From: an uncultured Chryseobacterium sp.
Lineage (GTDB): Bacteria > Bacteroidota > Bacteroidia > Flavobacteriales > Weeksellaceae
NCBI GenBank assembly: GCA_913775525.1
Contig: CAJYLH010000023.1
Location: forward strand, 1-64,000
Length of the DNA: 64,000 nucleotides
Reading direction: 5' to 3'
Numbering within the stretch: the stretch's first letter is position 1; each line of letters starts with the position of its first letter. The notes below the pieces were generated by a model. It ran no database searches and had not been told where the DNA came from. It saw nothing but the letters and a program-made list of their open reading frames with translations. Both the position numbers and the translations under genes were made by a program. Positions 34,679 through 43,037 of the stretch are shown here, piece by piece.

Positions 34679-35050
34679 TCAGCTGTCAAATGGTGAGGAA
34701 TCGCTCGAGTGATTGGAATAGTCGGTGAACAAAACCGTGTCAAACAATGCACCGTACTGGCTTGCCATCGTCACCAGAAACGGATATTCCGTATGAAACC
34801 TGTTCATCATTTTTTTTCTCCAGACAGGCCGGTCCGGCGAGTATAATTCGATCTTGGAGGTCAGTCTGGGATCCAGAACGGCTTTACAGGTCAGACAAAG
34901 CTTTTGGTTTTTTCCATTTTCATTCTGAAGGAAAATATGATTTTTGCAAACTTTCTTGTTGCAGTTTGCGCATTGCTCTGTAGCGGCGGCAGGACAGTCG
35001 TCCACAAGAAATAGTCCTAATTTTTCCTGGCAATTTATATTCTGGTCCAT
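34679..35050 (-). CDS. Hypothetical protein with Cys/His zinc-binding cluster
   Basis: This 123-residue protein has a compact metal-binding pattern at about 19-54: CPAAATEQCANCNKKVCKNH and then LCLTCK, with spacing resembling a B-box or treble-clef finger. The rest is unrecognised. There is no signal peptide. It stands inside the glycan operon, 10 bases after the membrane protein gene and 5 before the GT4 gene. Function unknown; a regulatory or scaffolding role is possible. Confidence 0.7.
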   Translation of the reverse strand: MDQNINCQEKLGLFLVDDCPAAATEQCANCNKKVCKNHIFLQNENGKNQKLCLTCKAVLDPRLTSKIELYSPDRPVWRKKMMNRFHTEYPFLVTMASQYGALFDTVLFTDYSNHSSDSSPFDS

Positions 35051-35060
35051 AGTCTCGGTC

Positions 35061-35975
35061 TTATTTCAGGGTAAAGCATCCGTAGCAGATATTAAACAAA
35101 TTAACCACTTCCAAAGAGAAATATTCTACGGAGAATACCGGAGTGGAACGGTATTGATAAGCACTGTAATCATCGGGATTTTCATCTTTGATATCAAATT
35201 TCCTCCGTGCTTTCATATAATAAAATGAGTCATCCTCTTCCATTTGGATATCCCCTTTATCAATGTCCGTTTTCAGCTGATACATAGATTTCGGAAGCTT
35301 GATCTTAAGAATAAAAGGATAGACGGATTTGTATTTCTGTTTGGTTTTCCTTTTTCCGCTGGTTCCTCTCTTCTTGATAATGCGCTTTCTCACTTTTTCC
35401 ACAAAGCTGAAGCTGACTTCTGCACCGTCTTTCAGTGTGCAGTATCCCTGTGCGATTTCTTTTTCATAAAACTCCTCCTTACCGGAGATGAAGCCGCGTG
35501 TTTCAAATGTAGCGTCCGCAGAGGATTTCAAATATTCTGCGCCTGCCAGAGTGTCCTTGACATTCGCGGTAAAGTGGATTATTCCCAATTGTGGAAGCTC
35601 TTCTTCTATTAATGTAAACAAGGCGGAAAAGTAATCTGAGAAAAAGTCATAGCCATCGGTATAATTCTTTCTGAATTCTCTCCGGTATCTGGCATCCATT
35701 ATTAAAACCACCAAAAATAAGATGATGTTCACGGCAATCCAGTAACCCGGAACCAGAAAGATCACTGCCACAGCAATGATAAAATAGGCTATCCAAAGGG
35801 TATACGATTTTTTCTTTCTTTTTTTCAGCGACAATTCACGTTGTAAGACACACATCCTGAAAAACCGGATCCATTTCAAAGGCGTCTTTTTTGAACTGAA
35901 GCCCCGGTGCAGATGTGCTCTTTCAATAGGCGCCATATCTTCCGTAGTCAACTGGATATTATAATATTCTGCCAT
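35061..35975 (-). CDS. Hypothetical membrane protein of the glycan operon
   Basis: This 304-residue protein has two adjacent transmembrane helices (about 58-95, WIAYFIIAVAVIFLVPGYWI and VNIILFLVVLIMD) with a very basic stretch before them (SLKKRKKK). A large soluble C-terminal part follows, also basic in the middle (KRIIKKRGTSGKRKTKQKYK). No family recognised. It starts 4 bases after the upstream GT4 gene, so it is in the same operon. Confidence 0.72.
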   Translation of the reverse strand: MAEYYNIQLTTEDMAPIERAHLHRGFSSKKTPLKWIRFFRMCVLQRELSLKKRKKKSYTLWIAYFIIAVAVIFLVPGYWIAVNIILFLVVLIMDARYRREFRKNYTDGYDFFSDYFSALFTLIEEELPQLGIIHFTANVKDTLAGAEYLKSSADATFETRGFISGKEEFYEKEIAQGYCTLKDGAEVSFSFVEKVRKRIIKKRGTSGKRKTKQKYKSVYPFILKIKLPKSMYQLKTDIDKGDIQMEEDDSFYYMKARRKFDIKDENPDDYSAYQYRSTPVFSVEYFSLEVVNLFNICYGCFTLK

Positions 35976-35979
35976 AGCT

Positions 35980-37122
35980 TTACATTAGATTTTGATATAC
36001 TTTTTGTAAATGTTCATTGTGATGATTCCAGGTAAACTGCTGTCGGAATCTGTTGAATGCATGGTCAGCTTTCTCATGTGCCGGTTCTGGATTATCTAAA
36101 ACAAAACGGATGCACCGGCTGAGGTCCTGCTCATCTTCCGGCCAGAAAAAGAAAGCTTCTTCTTCTGTCAGCAATTCTTTGGTTACGGACAGTTCTGCTG
36201 CAATAACCGGCGTTTTACAGGCCATAGATTCAAGGATTTTAATCGGGCAACAGCCTTGTACCACATTTCGGTCTCCAAATTTCAGCGGAGCCACGGATGC
36301 TTTGGCGTGTTGTATGATGGCATAGAGGTCATCTTTTTCCAGTTCATACCTAAAAATAACCTGATCCTGAATTCCGAGATGTTCAATTAGTTTATGATAG
36401 GGTTTAGCGGCCTTTTCTTTCACGGAAGAGCAGATGACGAGGCTGAGATTTTCATAATCTTTCAGATATCGGAAAGATTTCAGCAGAACATCCAATCCCT
36501 GCCAGGGTTGCAGCGCACCGAAATAAACGATATATTCTGCAGGAAGGCCAACGGGTTTATCTGTTTTTGGGACGGCCTCCGCACCATTTGGGATCACGGA
36601 GATCTTTTCCCTGTTAATAGAAAATTGTTCTGTAAGATACTTTTTTGTGACGGCAGACGGTGTTACGATATGATCGCAAGCCTCAAGACAGGTCAGTTCA
36701 ATATTCCGGATTTCAGCAATCAGAGCAGGCGTTAAAAGAGGAAACCTTACCGGCAATTCTATAGACGTCAACGCATTGACTTCAAAAACCGTTTTGAGAT
36801 GGGCCTGCTTGATCATTCCCAGTCCGCTCCAGATATCACGGAACTGCCCAATTCCTTTTTCATGGGAAAGTGCAGTACAATGATATACCTTCTCAGAAAA
36901 AAGCCTGGCTCTTTCCAGATAATTCTGAGTTTCGTTTTCGTAGAAGAAAGGATATATATTTATATTTTCCGCAAGCCTGTGATCCATGGCAGAATTACCT
37001 TGAAGACAATACACATCCACTTTATCCGCAATTCCGGACAGAGCCTGCAAACTGTGGCAGATGTGTGTGGATGCCCCTTTGCTGGTCGGGAAAGCATCAA
37101 AACTGGCGTAGTAGGATTTCAT
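35980..37122 (-). CDS. Glycosyltransferase family 4 protein
   Basis: A 380-residue GT-B enzyme. N-terminal region: SFDAFPTSKGASTHICHSLQ. Donor domain: YIVYFGALQPWQGLDVLLKS, then KASVAPLKFGDRNVVQGCCP and KILESMACKTPVIAAELSVT, which hold the acidic donor-binding motif. It is distinct from the second GT4 in the operon, so the two probably add different sugars. It follows lemA by 9 bases. Confidence 0.9.
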   Translation of the reverse strand: MKSYYASFDAFPTSKGASTHICHSLQALSGIADKVDVYCLQGNSAMDHRLAENINIYPFFYENETQNYLERARLFSEKVYHCTALSHEKGIGQFRDIWSGLGMIKQAHLKTVFEVNALTSIELPVRFPLLTPALIAEIRNIELTCLEACDHIVTPSAVTKKYLTEQFSINREKISVIPNGAEAVPKTDKPVGLPAEYIVYFGALQPWQGLDVLLKSFRYLKDYENLSLVICSSVKEKAAKPYHKLIEHLGIQDQVIFRYELEKDDLYAIIQHAKASVAPLKFGDRNVVQGCCPIKILESMACKTPVIAAELSVTKELLTEEEAFFFWPEDEQDLSRCIRFVLDNPEPAHEKADHAFNRFRQQFTWNHHNEHLQKVYQNLM

Positions 37123-37131
37123 GATTCGAAG

Positions 37132-37686
37132 TTAGAAATTAACTTTCACCGCTTCGCGCTCACTTGCGTTTTGAATCTCGAAAAATTCCGCTTTTTCAAA
37201 TTTGAAAGCATTGGCAATCACATTGGAAGGAAAAACTTCAACCGCAACATTATTTTCCTTCACTGTGCCGTTATAGTATCTTCTCGCCATCTCGATATCA
37301 TCTTCCAGGGCATTCAGATCCTGCTGAAGAGAGATGAAATTAGCATTGGCTTTTAAATCGGGATAATTTTCTGCCACGGCAAACAGGTTCATCATTGCAT
37401 TTTGCATAGCAGATTCCGCTACACCCTGTTCCTGGGCAGACTTCGCTTTGCCGGAAAGGTTCCTGGCCTCCACGACATTCTGTAAAACCGACGATTCATG
37501 CCTTGCATAGCCTTTTACGGTTTCCACAAGATTAGGAATCAAATCATTCCGCTTTTTCAGAAACACATCTATTGAACTCCATCCTTCCTGCACGCTGACT
37601 TTTTTATTGACCAATCCGTTGTAAACCGAAATAGCCCAAATGATAGCAATCACTAAAATGGCAACGATAATTCCTATTGTAATCAT
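37132..37686 (-). CDS. lemA: LemA family protein
   Basis: This 184-residue protein has one N-terminal membrane helix (about 3-22, IGIIVAILVIAIIWAISVYN). The conserved LemA helical domain follows (SVQEGWSSIDVFLKKRNDLI, PNLVETVKGYARHESSV, ANANFISLQQDLNALEDDIE). LemA proteins are membrane-anchored helical bundles with no assigned activity. It is the first gene of the glycan operon. A clear -33/-7 promoter was not found upstream. Confidence 0.92.
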   Translation of the reverse strand: MITIGIIVAILVIAIIWAISVYNGLVNKKVSVQEGWSSIDVFLKKRNDLIPNLVETVKGYARHESSVLQNVVEARNLSGKAKSAQEQGVAESAMQNAMMNLFAVAENYPDLKANANFISLQQDLNALEDDIEMARRYYNGTVKENNVAVEVFPSNVIANAFKFEKAEFFEIQNASEREAVKVNF

Positions 37687-37886
37687 GATTTATTTTTCTA
37701 CAAGTTAAAAAAAATACCAAAATGAAAGAAAAAAATATTGATAAATCACTTCAGGCTATCATATTTTATAATCAAATGAGGGTTTACTTTATAAAGGACT
37801 TTACATCATTTTGGCCTTTTTGAATTTTGATACCTGCCCTGAAGCCAAAATGTCCTGACTCCCCTCTCCTGATCTGGTACATTTTA

Positions 37887-38870
37887 CTACCAGAACTTCC
37901 ACCATTTTTTGGAAGTTCCGAATTCATTGTTATTTATTTTTAGATGAAAGATGCAGATCTGGTCTGTTAAATAATCGTAGACATCGTCTTCCAGACAGGG
38001 ATATTCTGCTTTTAGTAGCTTTTTAACTGCATCCGTTATTCTTCTAATGTCATCATTATTGGTCTTCGTAAATGTAGTCAGGTTTTCTAAAATAAACTCC
38101 GCAAAAGCCTTATGGTTTTTTGAATAATTGGCATTTCCGTTTCTGTATGCTTCATCCTGCAAAATATCCAATCCGCGAAGCATCTCTCCTTCTATCGTTT
38201 CTGCTTCTCCTCTAACGGGGATTAAGTTTGTGCGGATATGGCGGACTATTTCCGGAAACCTATGATTTGTAGGAAAATCCGGCTGGACGGTGGAACCTTC
38301 GGTATACCCCGGGTTTAATTTTTCGCATTGCTCTACCAGTAGCCTCAGGTCTTCAGGTGAACGCTTTAGCCAGTCCCTCGGGGCAACGCCAAACTTATTT
38401 TCTTGATTGAGATCAGCACCTGACATCATTATTTTTTCTATAACTTTTAAATGCTGCTGTCTGAGTTCACCTTCCGTTCTCCACGGAAAACTCTGAATCG
38501 CCCAATAAGCAACAGAGCTTCCATTCTGATCTGTAGCGTTTACATCACCACCAAAGTCCAGCAATAGGTCGAGAGATCGAACCAACTTTTTCTGCTGTAC
38601 CGCAATATGTAACGAATTATACCCCGATTTACAGTTCAGGTTCGGATCTGCTCCACTATTAAGAAAAAATAGAAGTATCTTCAGTCTTTCCTCTTCATTT
38701 TTTATTCCAACTGAAGTAAGAACATCCATGATGACAGGCGAAAATGAATCATCGTTGTAAGAATTGACATCAATCCGGTTTCTTTCAATAATGTTTTGAA
38801 TGCTATCCAGATCTGCATTATCAATTGCAGATAATAAAGCGTGTTTGTATGGTTCCGGAATAAGAATCAT
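37887..38870 (-). CDS. Ankyrin-repeat protein
   Basis: This 327-residue protein has about four ankyrin repeats in residues 10-190 (for example FLNSGADPNLNCKSGYNSLH, LLDFGGDVNATDQNGSSVAY, KIMMSGADLNQENKFGVAPR). A C-terminal helical region (about 205-320) is not recognised. There is no signal peptide or membrane helix, so it acts in the cytoplasm as a protein-binding scaffold. Bacterial single ankyrin genes of this size often neutralise or partner another protein, but no partner is adjacent on the same strand. Confidence 0.82.
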   Translation of the reverse strand: MILIPEPYKHALLSAIDNADLDSIQNIIERNRIDVNSYNDDSFSPVIMDVLTSVGIKNEEERLKILLFFLNSGADPNLNCKSGYNSLHIAVQQKKLVRSLDLLLDFGGDVNATDQNGSSVAYWAIQSFPWRTEGELRQQHLKVIEKIMMSGADLNQENKFGVAPRDWLKRSPEDLRLLVEQCEKLNPGYTEGSTVQPDFPTNHRFPEIVRHIRTNLIPVRGEAETIEGEMLRGLDILQDEAYRNGNANYSKNHKAFAEFILENLTTFTKTNNDDIRRITDAVKKLLKAEYPCLEDDVYDYLTDQICIFHLKINNNEFGTSKKWWKFW

Positions 38871-39266
38871 GATCTGTCGGTATTAATAATACGGCATCTA
38901 TTCTCTTTCAAACCATGCGCCAAAGCAATAGGCTTAATAAACCGGAACTCTGACACTATCTTTCCACCATCTGTTGAATCCTACGGCACAGTTGATGAGT
39001 ATTTGATTAAAGCTTTAGCATCCATACAATTCAAAAGGTATGAGTCAATCAGCATAAAGAGATGCAAAAATGCCGGACCCTTTAAAATAGAGTATCACGT
39101 CTACTAGCTTAGAACTCTGCACTGATGGATAATGAATCTATATTTACGGCTGTCAAATTAAACGTGTGTCGATAAAATGATGTATTTTCGGCCAAACGGA
39201 TTTTATATAAACACACCGTGGAAAAAGCTAAAGTCTGCGGTAATTCATCATTGATATAAAAACAAT
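38871..39266. other. Divergent intergenic region
   Basis: No well-supported gene. A plus-strand frame (38841-39107) overlaps the ankyrin start, lacks a ribosome site, and is probably chance, although its last 45 residues are not low-complexity and might be a decayed gene end. TATTTTCG near 39182 is a weak -7 candidate for the gene at 39267. Confidence 0.4.
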
Positions 39267-39740
39267 ATGGAAACTCTTGAAAAATACGGCATTGTCGAAG
39301 CCGGAAAAGACTATATCCTGTTTGATTGCGAAAGTTTTGAAGAAATTGAGGCTTATGTTGAATTGATTAAAAATTTATCATCCATCAGCAAAGGTCTATT
39401 TTCACCTCAAAATCTCGCCATTGAAAACGAAGGATGGACTGGCAACCGTGAACATTATATCGCTGAAATAAGTTTTGCATCAGGTAATGAAAAGTATCAG
39501 ATCAGACTTTTATGTGAAGAATGGTTCGACTTTGACCTGATCCTGGAACTGAATTACCTCCTTTCGAAAAAAGGCATTGTGAAACAGTTTCTCCCAATCA
39601 GGACCGGCGATCAATCTCTGATTATTGTTTTTGGTGATGCATGTCTTAAAGAAAAACTGGCAGGCGAAAATATTCTGGAAAACGCCGATCAACTGATAGT
39701 AAAGAAGCCATTAAACTTTAAGTCCTTAAAAATCGTCTGA
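39267..39740 (+). CDS. Hypothetical protein (157 aa)
   Basis: This 157-residue acidic soluble protein begins METLEKYGIVEAGKDYILFD. It has an alternating alpha/beta pattern and no signal peptide. No family is recognised. Short, acidic, stand-alone proteins of this shape include immunity proteins, but no toxin gene is adjacent. It is transcribed away from the ankyrin gene and towards the HAD phosphatase. Confidence 0.65.
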   Translation: METLEKYGIVEAGKDYILFDCESFEEIEAYVELIKNLSSISKGLFSPQNLAIENEGWTGNREHYIAEISFASGNEKYQIRLLCEEWFDFDLILELNYLLSKKGIVKQFLPIRTGDQSLIIVFGDACLKEKLAGENILENADQLIVKKPLNFKSLKIV

Positions 39741-39797
39741 AGTGTTAGATGGGTACATTTTTAAGGATCGCCAATGACAAAACAGAAGATTTAAACC

Positions 39798-40604
39798 CTA
39801 GTCCAACAGGCCAAAATGAATCAAAGCCGACTCAACACCATGATCATCCACATCATCCGTTACAAAATCTGCTGCTTCTTTAACGTGATCTCCGGCATTT
39901 CCCATTGCAACTCCAATATTTACACACTTCAGCATTGAAATATCATTTCCTCCGTCTCCGAAGGCCATTGTTTCAGAAATATCAATATTAAAGTGATCAC
40001 AAAATTGCTGCACCCCTTTCTGCTTACTGATTCCTCCCGGATTGACATCAGCAAATAAGGATGTCCATCGGGATGATAAAGAATTGGGCATTACTTCTTT
40101 CATAAAAGAATCTTCATATTCAGGGCCGATGAAAACGTTAGCCTGTAAAACGTTTTCGAAATCAGGAATTTCTTTGCTGTATAATGGAGGAACGGGAAGG
40201 TTGACGTGCTCATATAACTCCAGCACTTGTGGAGATTCGTGGCTGATTCTAACTTTATCTTCATACATGAGTGAAAAGCTGACATTCGATTTCTCGGAAA
40301 ACCTGATCAGGTTTTTGATATCCTCTGGATGAATGGTCTGACGGAACATCACTTCACCGTCCACTGTCACACAATATCCTCCATTGAAGGTAAGAAATCC
40401 ATCAAACTCCAAATGCCCGATATGATGAAGATCATTGATGGAACGACCGGTCGCAACAATCACTTTTATTCCCTTTTTGCGCAGATTTTTTAAAGCCTTT
40501 TGAGCCGACTCAGGGATGGATTTGGTTTTTAAACTAAAAAGAGTACCATCTATATCGAAAAAGACAGCTTTAACATTTGGTTTTTGTACGGTGTTCATAG
40601 TCAA
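39798..40604 (-). CDS. Cof-type HAD-IIB family hydrolase
   Basis: A 268-residue HAD phosphatase. Motif I FFDIDGTLFSL (nucleophile D17, acid/base D19), motif II VATGRS, motif III lysine in GISKQKGVQQFCDHFN, motif IV AFGDGGNDISML. The C2-type cap lies between motifs II and III. Cof-type enzymes dephosphorylate sugar phosphates, flavin or pyridoxal phosphate; substrate not predictable. Single gene. Confidence 0.92.
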   Translation of the reverse strand: MTMNTVQKPNVKAVFFDIDGTLFSLKTKSIPESAQKALKNLRKKGIKVIVATGRSINDLHHIGHLEFDGFLTFNGGYCVTVDGEVMFRQTIHPEDIKNLIRFSEKSNVSFSLMYEDKVRISHESPQVLELYEHVNLPVPPLYSKEIPDFENVLQANVFIGPEYEDSFMKEVMPNSLSSRWTSLFADVNPGGISKQKGVQQFCDHFNIDISETMAFGDGGNDISMLKCVNIGVAMGNAGDHVKEAADFVTDDVDDHGVESALIHFGLLD

Positions 40605-40839
40605 TAATTACAACCTCATTTATAGCATAAAATTACAAACAAAAAACAGCAAATCTCCGCAAAACCTGATTTTCTTTTACATGTTAAGTAAATAGCCGCC
40701 TGAACTCCACAGGAAAAACCCTGTCCTGGCCTTCTACCGTAAATGTCCGGACAGATATACGTGCTTGTTGCTCTTGCTGATCCTAAAATTTTACCATACT
40801 GAAAATAAGTAGAAGCTGATATAAAATGTCATCGATCAT

Positions 40840-40975
40840 CTAATGGGCCACATCATTATTTTCAATTCTTCTTCTCGTTCTTTTGATTTCATCTTTAAGT
40901 TTTCCAAATTTATAGATGATATTGAAACCTAACGACCGTAATCATCCATGATATTATTATTCTGGTAAAAATCAG
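40840..40975 (-). pseudogene. C-terminal remnant of a TonB-type outer-membrane barrel
   Basis: One minus-strand frame ends LGFNIIYKFGKLKDEIKRTR, a few more residues and TAG at 40840-40842. This is the standard last strand and tail of the outer-membrane beta-barrel family that ends RSIGF.I.YKFGKLK. Just upstream a different frame gives FYQNNNIMDDYGR, also typical of that family, so a frameshift lies at about 40935. Nothing further upstream remains before the 40972 gene. It is a leftover of a deleted receptor gene. Confidence 0.7.
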
Positions 40976-41586
40976 TCCCTAATGTTTCCGTGACCGCTTT
41001 TCTTCATTTCACCCAAGAGTTTATCAAGAAAGCTTTGCTGTTGCACATCATCCCTGAAATAGCGCTGATAGAGTACACTGCAATCCGAAATATCAACAAT
41101 GTTTTTTACATCAAAGCTCCAGTCATCCGGATTTTTGACCAGAATTCCTAATTCCGCATCACAACTTTGCCACATTTCCGAAAACCTGGTTTTCTTTTCA
41201 TCAGGTAATTGTCCAAAATTGGGGCTGACAGAATATCCCTTCATTTCAGGATTGAAAAATTTCACGATCTTATACACATGTACACCACCCCAATCGATCG
41301 TTTTCCCTTTCGGCAGTTCTATAACGGTCAGTTTTTCTTCATTCATCATGTGGTCCTGCTGTCCTTCCCGGAAAAGCTTTTCCTCATAGGTCAGTTTCGT
41401 TCCTTTCGGTAATTTTAAATTTTTAACCGTCAAAGGCCCGGTGGTTATGAAATAAGGATAATCAGGCGCCTTGCTTCCGTTCGGGTTTCCCATAGTCCTC
41501 AACCCTTCGAGCATGAGCAGGAATCCAATCACTAATGAAGCGATCAGCGCTAATATTCCTATAATGATGTAATTTCTTTTTCTCAT
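40972..41586 (-). CDS. Membrane-anchored hypothetical protein
   Basis: From Met at 41586 this is a 204-residue protein with an N-terminal membrane helix preceded by a basic MRKRN (helix YIIIGILALIASLVIGFLLM). A soluble extracytoplasmic domain of unknown family follows (LKLPKGTKLTYEEKLFREGQ, TIDWGGVHVYKIVKFFNPEM). The frame is open to 41610, but the shorter start places the positive charges next to the helix as expected. It lies downstream of a duplicated promoter segment. Confidence 0.7.
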   Translation of the reverse strand: MRKRNYIIIGILALIASLVIGFLLMLEGLRTMGNPNGSKAPDYPYFITTGPLTVKNLKLPKGTKLTYEEKLFREGQQDHMMNEEKLTVIELPKGKTIDWGGVHVYKIVKFFNPEMKGYSVSPNFGQLPDEKKTRFSEMWQSCDAELGILVKNPDDWSFDVKNIVDISDCSVLYQRYFRDDVQQQSFLDKLLGEMKKSGHGNIRD

Positions 41587-41658
41587 TAGTCTTTCTGATG
41601 TGCCTGGCAATGGTGAAACTATTTTAAACGCACAATCGCAATATCCATACTTATATCT

Positions 41659-41687
41659 AAAAATTAAATGGTTTTTAAAATAACAAA
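41659..41687 (-). promoter_or_regulatory. Duplicated promoter (copy B)
   Basis: TTTG (41687-41684), 17 bases, TAATTTTT (41666-41659) on the minus strand, identical in layout to 32021-32049. The ATG that follows at 41648 opens only a 9-codon frame; the membrane protein gene begins about 60 bases later. Confidence 0.55.
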
Positions 41688-41904
41688 AATTTTATCGGGT
41701 AAACAATCTAATTCATATTTAATAATGTATCGAACTATGATTGCTTTGTTATGATACAGCATATATTATACGTATTGATATCCATCAGACCATATTATAT
41801 CTTTACAATAATAAAAAGCAGTACCTTTATATATGATATTGAAAAATTCAGCATTAGGTATACAACTTAATCCGGTAATTAATCAATCCAAAATAAAAAC
41901 ACAT

Positions 41905-42675
41905 ATGACAGAACTTATCAAAATCAATGGTATTCACCTGAATACCGAGGTTAAAGGGAACGGAAAACCCTTATTGCTTATTCACGGTGTTGGTGGAAAC
42001 CATAAGCAGATGGATGTTATTGCCAATCCGTTATCAGAAATATACAGGACAATTTCATTAGACCTCCGAGGTCATGGAGCCAGCAGCAAGCCAATCGAAT
42101 ATACTTTACAGGACCACATCCAGGATGTTCTCGCCGTTATGGATTATTACCATATTGAAAACACCTATTTACTAGGAGCTTCTATGGGCAGCTATGTCGC
42201 TCAGGGAATAGCAATCGCTTCGCCGGAACGCATAAAAAAAATGATTCTCACCGTCCCAAAATCAAACGGGGCTACCTCATCCGTACAAAGACTGCTCACT
42301 GAACATAAGAAGGAAATTGAAGGCAAAAATTTTCATGACTCGGTATTAATCCTCCTTAAATACTGTGTGTATGACCCTGAAAAGATGAAAGCCTATACAG
42401 ATCTTCTGGAAACCGGTTTAACGCCTGAAGAATTTGCCGCAGCCAATAAGGCTATAGCCGGTTTTGATTTCAGGAAAGACCTTCCTAAAGTAAAGGCAGA
42501 AACACTCATAATCAGCGGCGCTTACGATGGATTAAATCCCGTGGAAGAAGGAAGGGAAATCGCCTCACTGATCCCGAATGCCCGATTTATAGAAATGAAA
42601 TTCTCAGGGCATGCGCCAATGTATGAGGAACCGGAATTATACCTGAGCTATGTTGAGAATTTTCTTGCATCATGA
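41905..42675 (+). CDS. Alpha/beta hydrolase
   Basis: From ATG at 41905 this is a 256-residue alpha/beta hydrolase. HGVGGNHKQMD forms the oxyanion loop, GASMGSY holds the nucleophile serine (G-x-S-x-G), SGAYDGLNPVEEG the acid, and SGHAPMYEEP the histidine. The family covers esterases, lactonases and C-C bond hydrolases (3-oxoadipate enol-lactonase-like); substrate not predictable. The frame is open to 41833, but the hydrolase fold starts at the shorter position. Confidence 0.88.
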   Translation: MTELIKINGIHLNTEVKGNGKPLLLIHGVGGNHKQMDVIANPLSEIYRTISLDLRGHGASSKPIEYTLQDHIQDVLAVMDYYHIENTYLLGASMGSYVAQGIAIASPERIKKMILTVPKSNGATSSVQRLLTEHKKEIEGKNFHDSVLILLKYCVYDPEKMKAYTDLLETGLTPEEFAAANKAIAGFDFRKDLPKVKAETLIISGAYDGLNPVEEGREIASLIPNARFIEMKFSGHAPMYEEPELYLSYVENFLAS

Positions 42676-42860
42676 TGATATACTATACAGCAACGTTTTC
42701 AGGATGGTTTCAGACAAGGTAACCTTTGACAAACTGACATAGATGCTGTTAAAATCATCTTCCTATTTAAGGATGCTGTATTAAAGAAGATAGACAGGTG
42801 TTCTTAAACCGTACTACATACTGCTTTGATCTGCTTATGACCAATATAATGAAAATAAAA

Positions 42861-42887
42861 GGGACAGTCCCTATTAAAGACTGTCCC
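42861..42887 (-). terminator. Terminator of tRNA-Arg
   Basis: Perfect 9-bp stem GGGACAGTC / GACTGTCCC, followed on the minus strand by TTTTATTTT, just beyond the tRNA 3' end. Confidence 0.8.
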
Positions 42888-42890
42888 AAG

Positions 42891-42964
42891 TGACCCCGGA
42901 GGGATTCGAACCCCCAACCGTTGGAGCCGAAATCCAATATTCTATCCAGTTGAACTACGGAGCC
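42891..42964 (-). tRNA. tRNA-Arg, anticodon TCG
   Basis: 74 bases fold as a cloverleaf: acceptor GGCTCCG / CGGGGTC, D arm with AGTTCAACTGGATAGA, anticodon stem TTGGA / TCCAA with loop TTTCGGC giving anticodon TCG (codon CGA), T arm GGGGGTTCGAATCCCTC, discriminator A. CCA is not encoded. It stands alone between a barrel gene and a hydrolase. No integrated element is visible at its 3' end. Confidence 0.95.
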
Positions 42965-42970
42965 ATTTTT

Positions 42971-43021
42971 ATGAGTAATGAGTAATTATTAATAAGTAAT
43001 CCGATATTGCTCATTACTCAT
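42971..43021. repeat. Inverted repeat between tRNA-Arg and the barrel gene
   Basis: ATGAGTAATGAG (42971-42982) and CTCATTACTCAT (43010-43021) pair perfectly over 12 bp around an AT-rich loop that holds more GAGTAAT-like units. No T run follows, so terminator function is uncertain; it resembles a short interspersed repeat. Confidence 0.55.
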
Positions 43022-43037
43022 TACCCATTATTCATAT

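Noticed and set aside
38841-39107. Plus-strand 88-codon frame upstream of the 39267 gene
   Set aside because: Overlaps the start of the ankyrin gene, lacks a ribosome site, and no family is recognised; only its end might be a gene relic.
42891-42964. Integration of a mobile element at the tRNA-Arg gene
   Set aside because: No integrase gene, no repeated tRNA 3' end and only ordinary genes on both sides.
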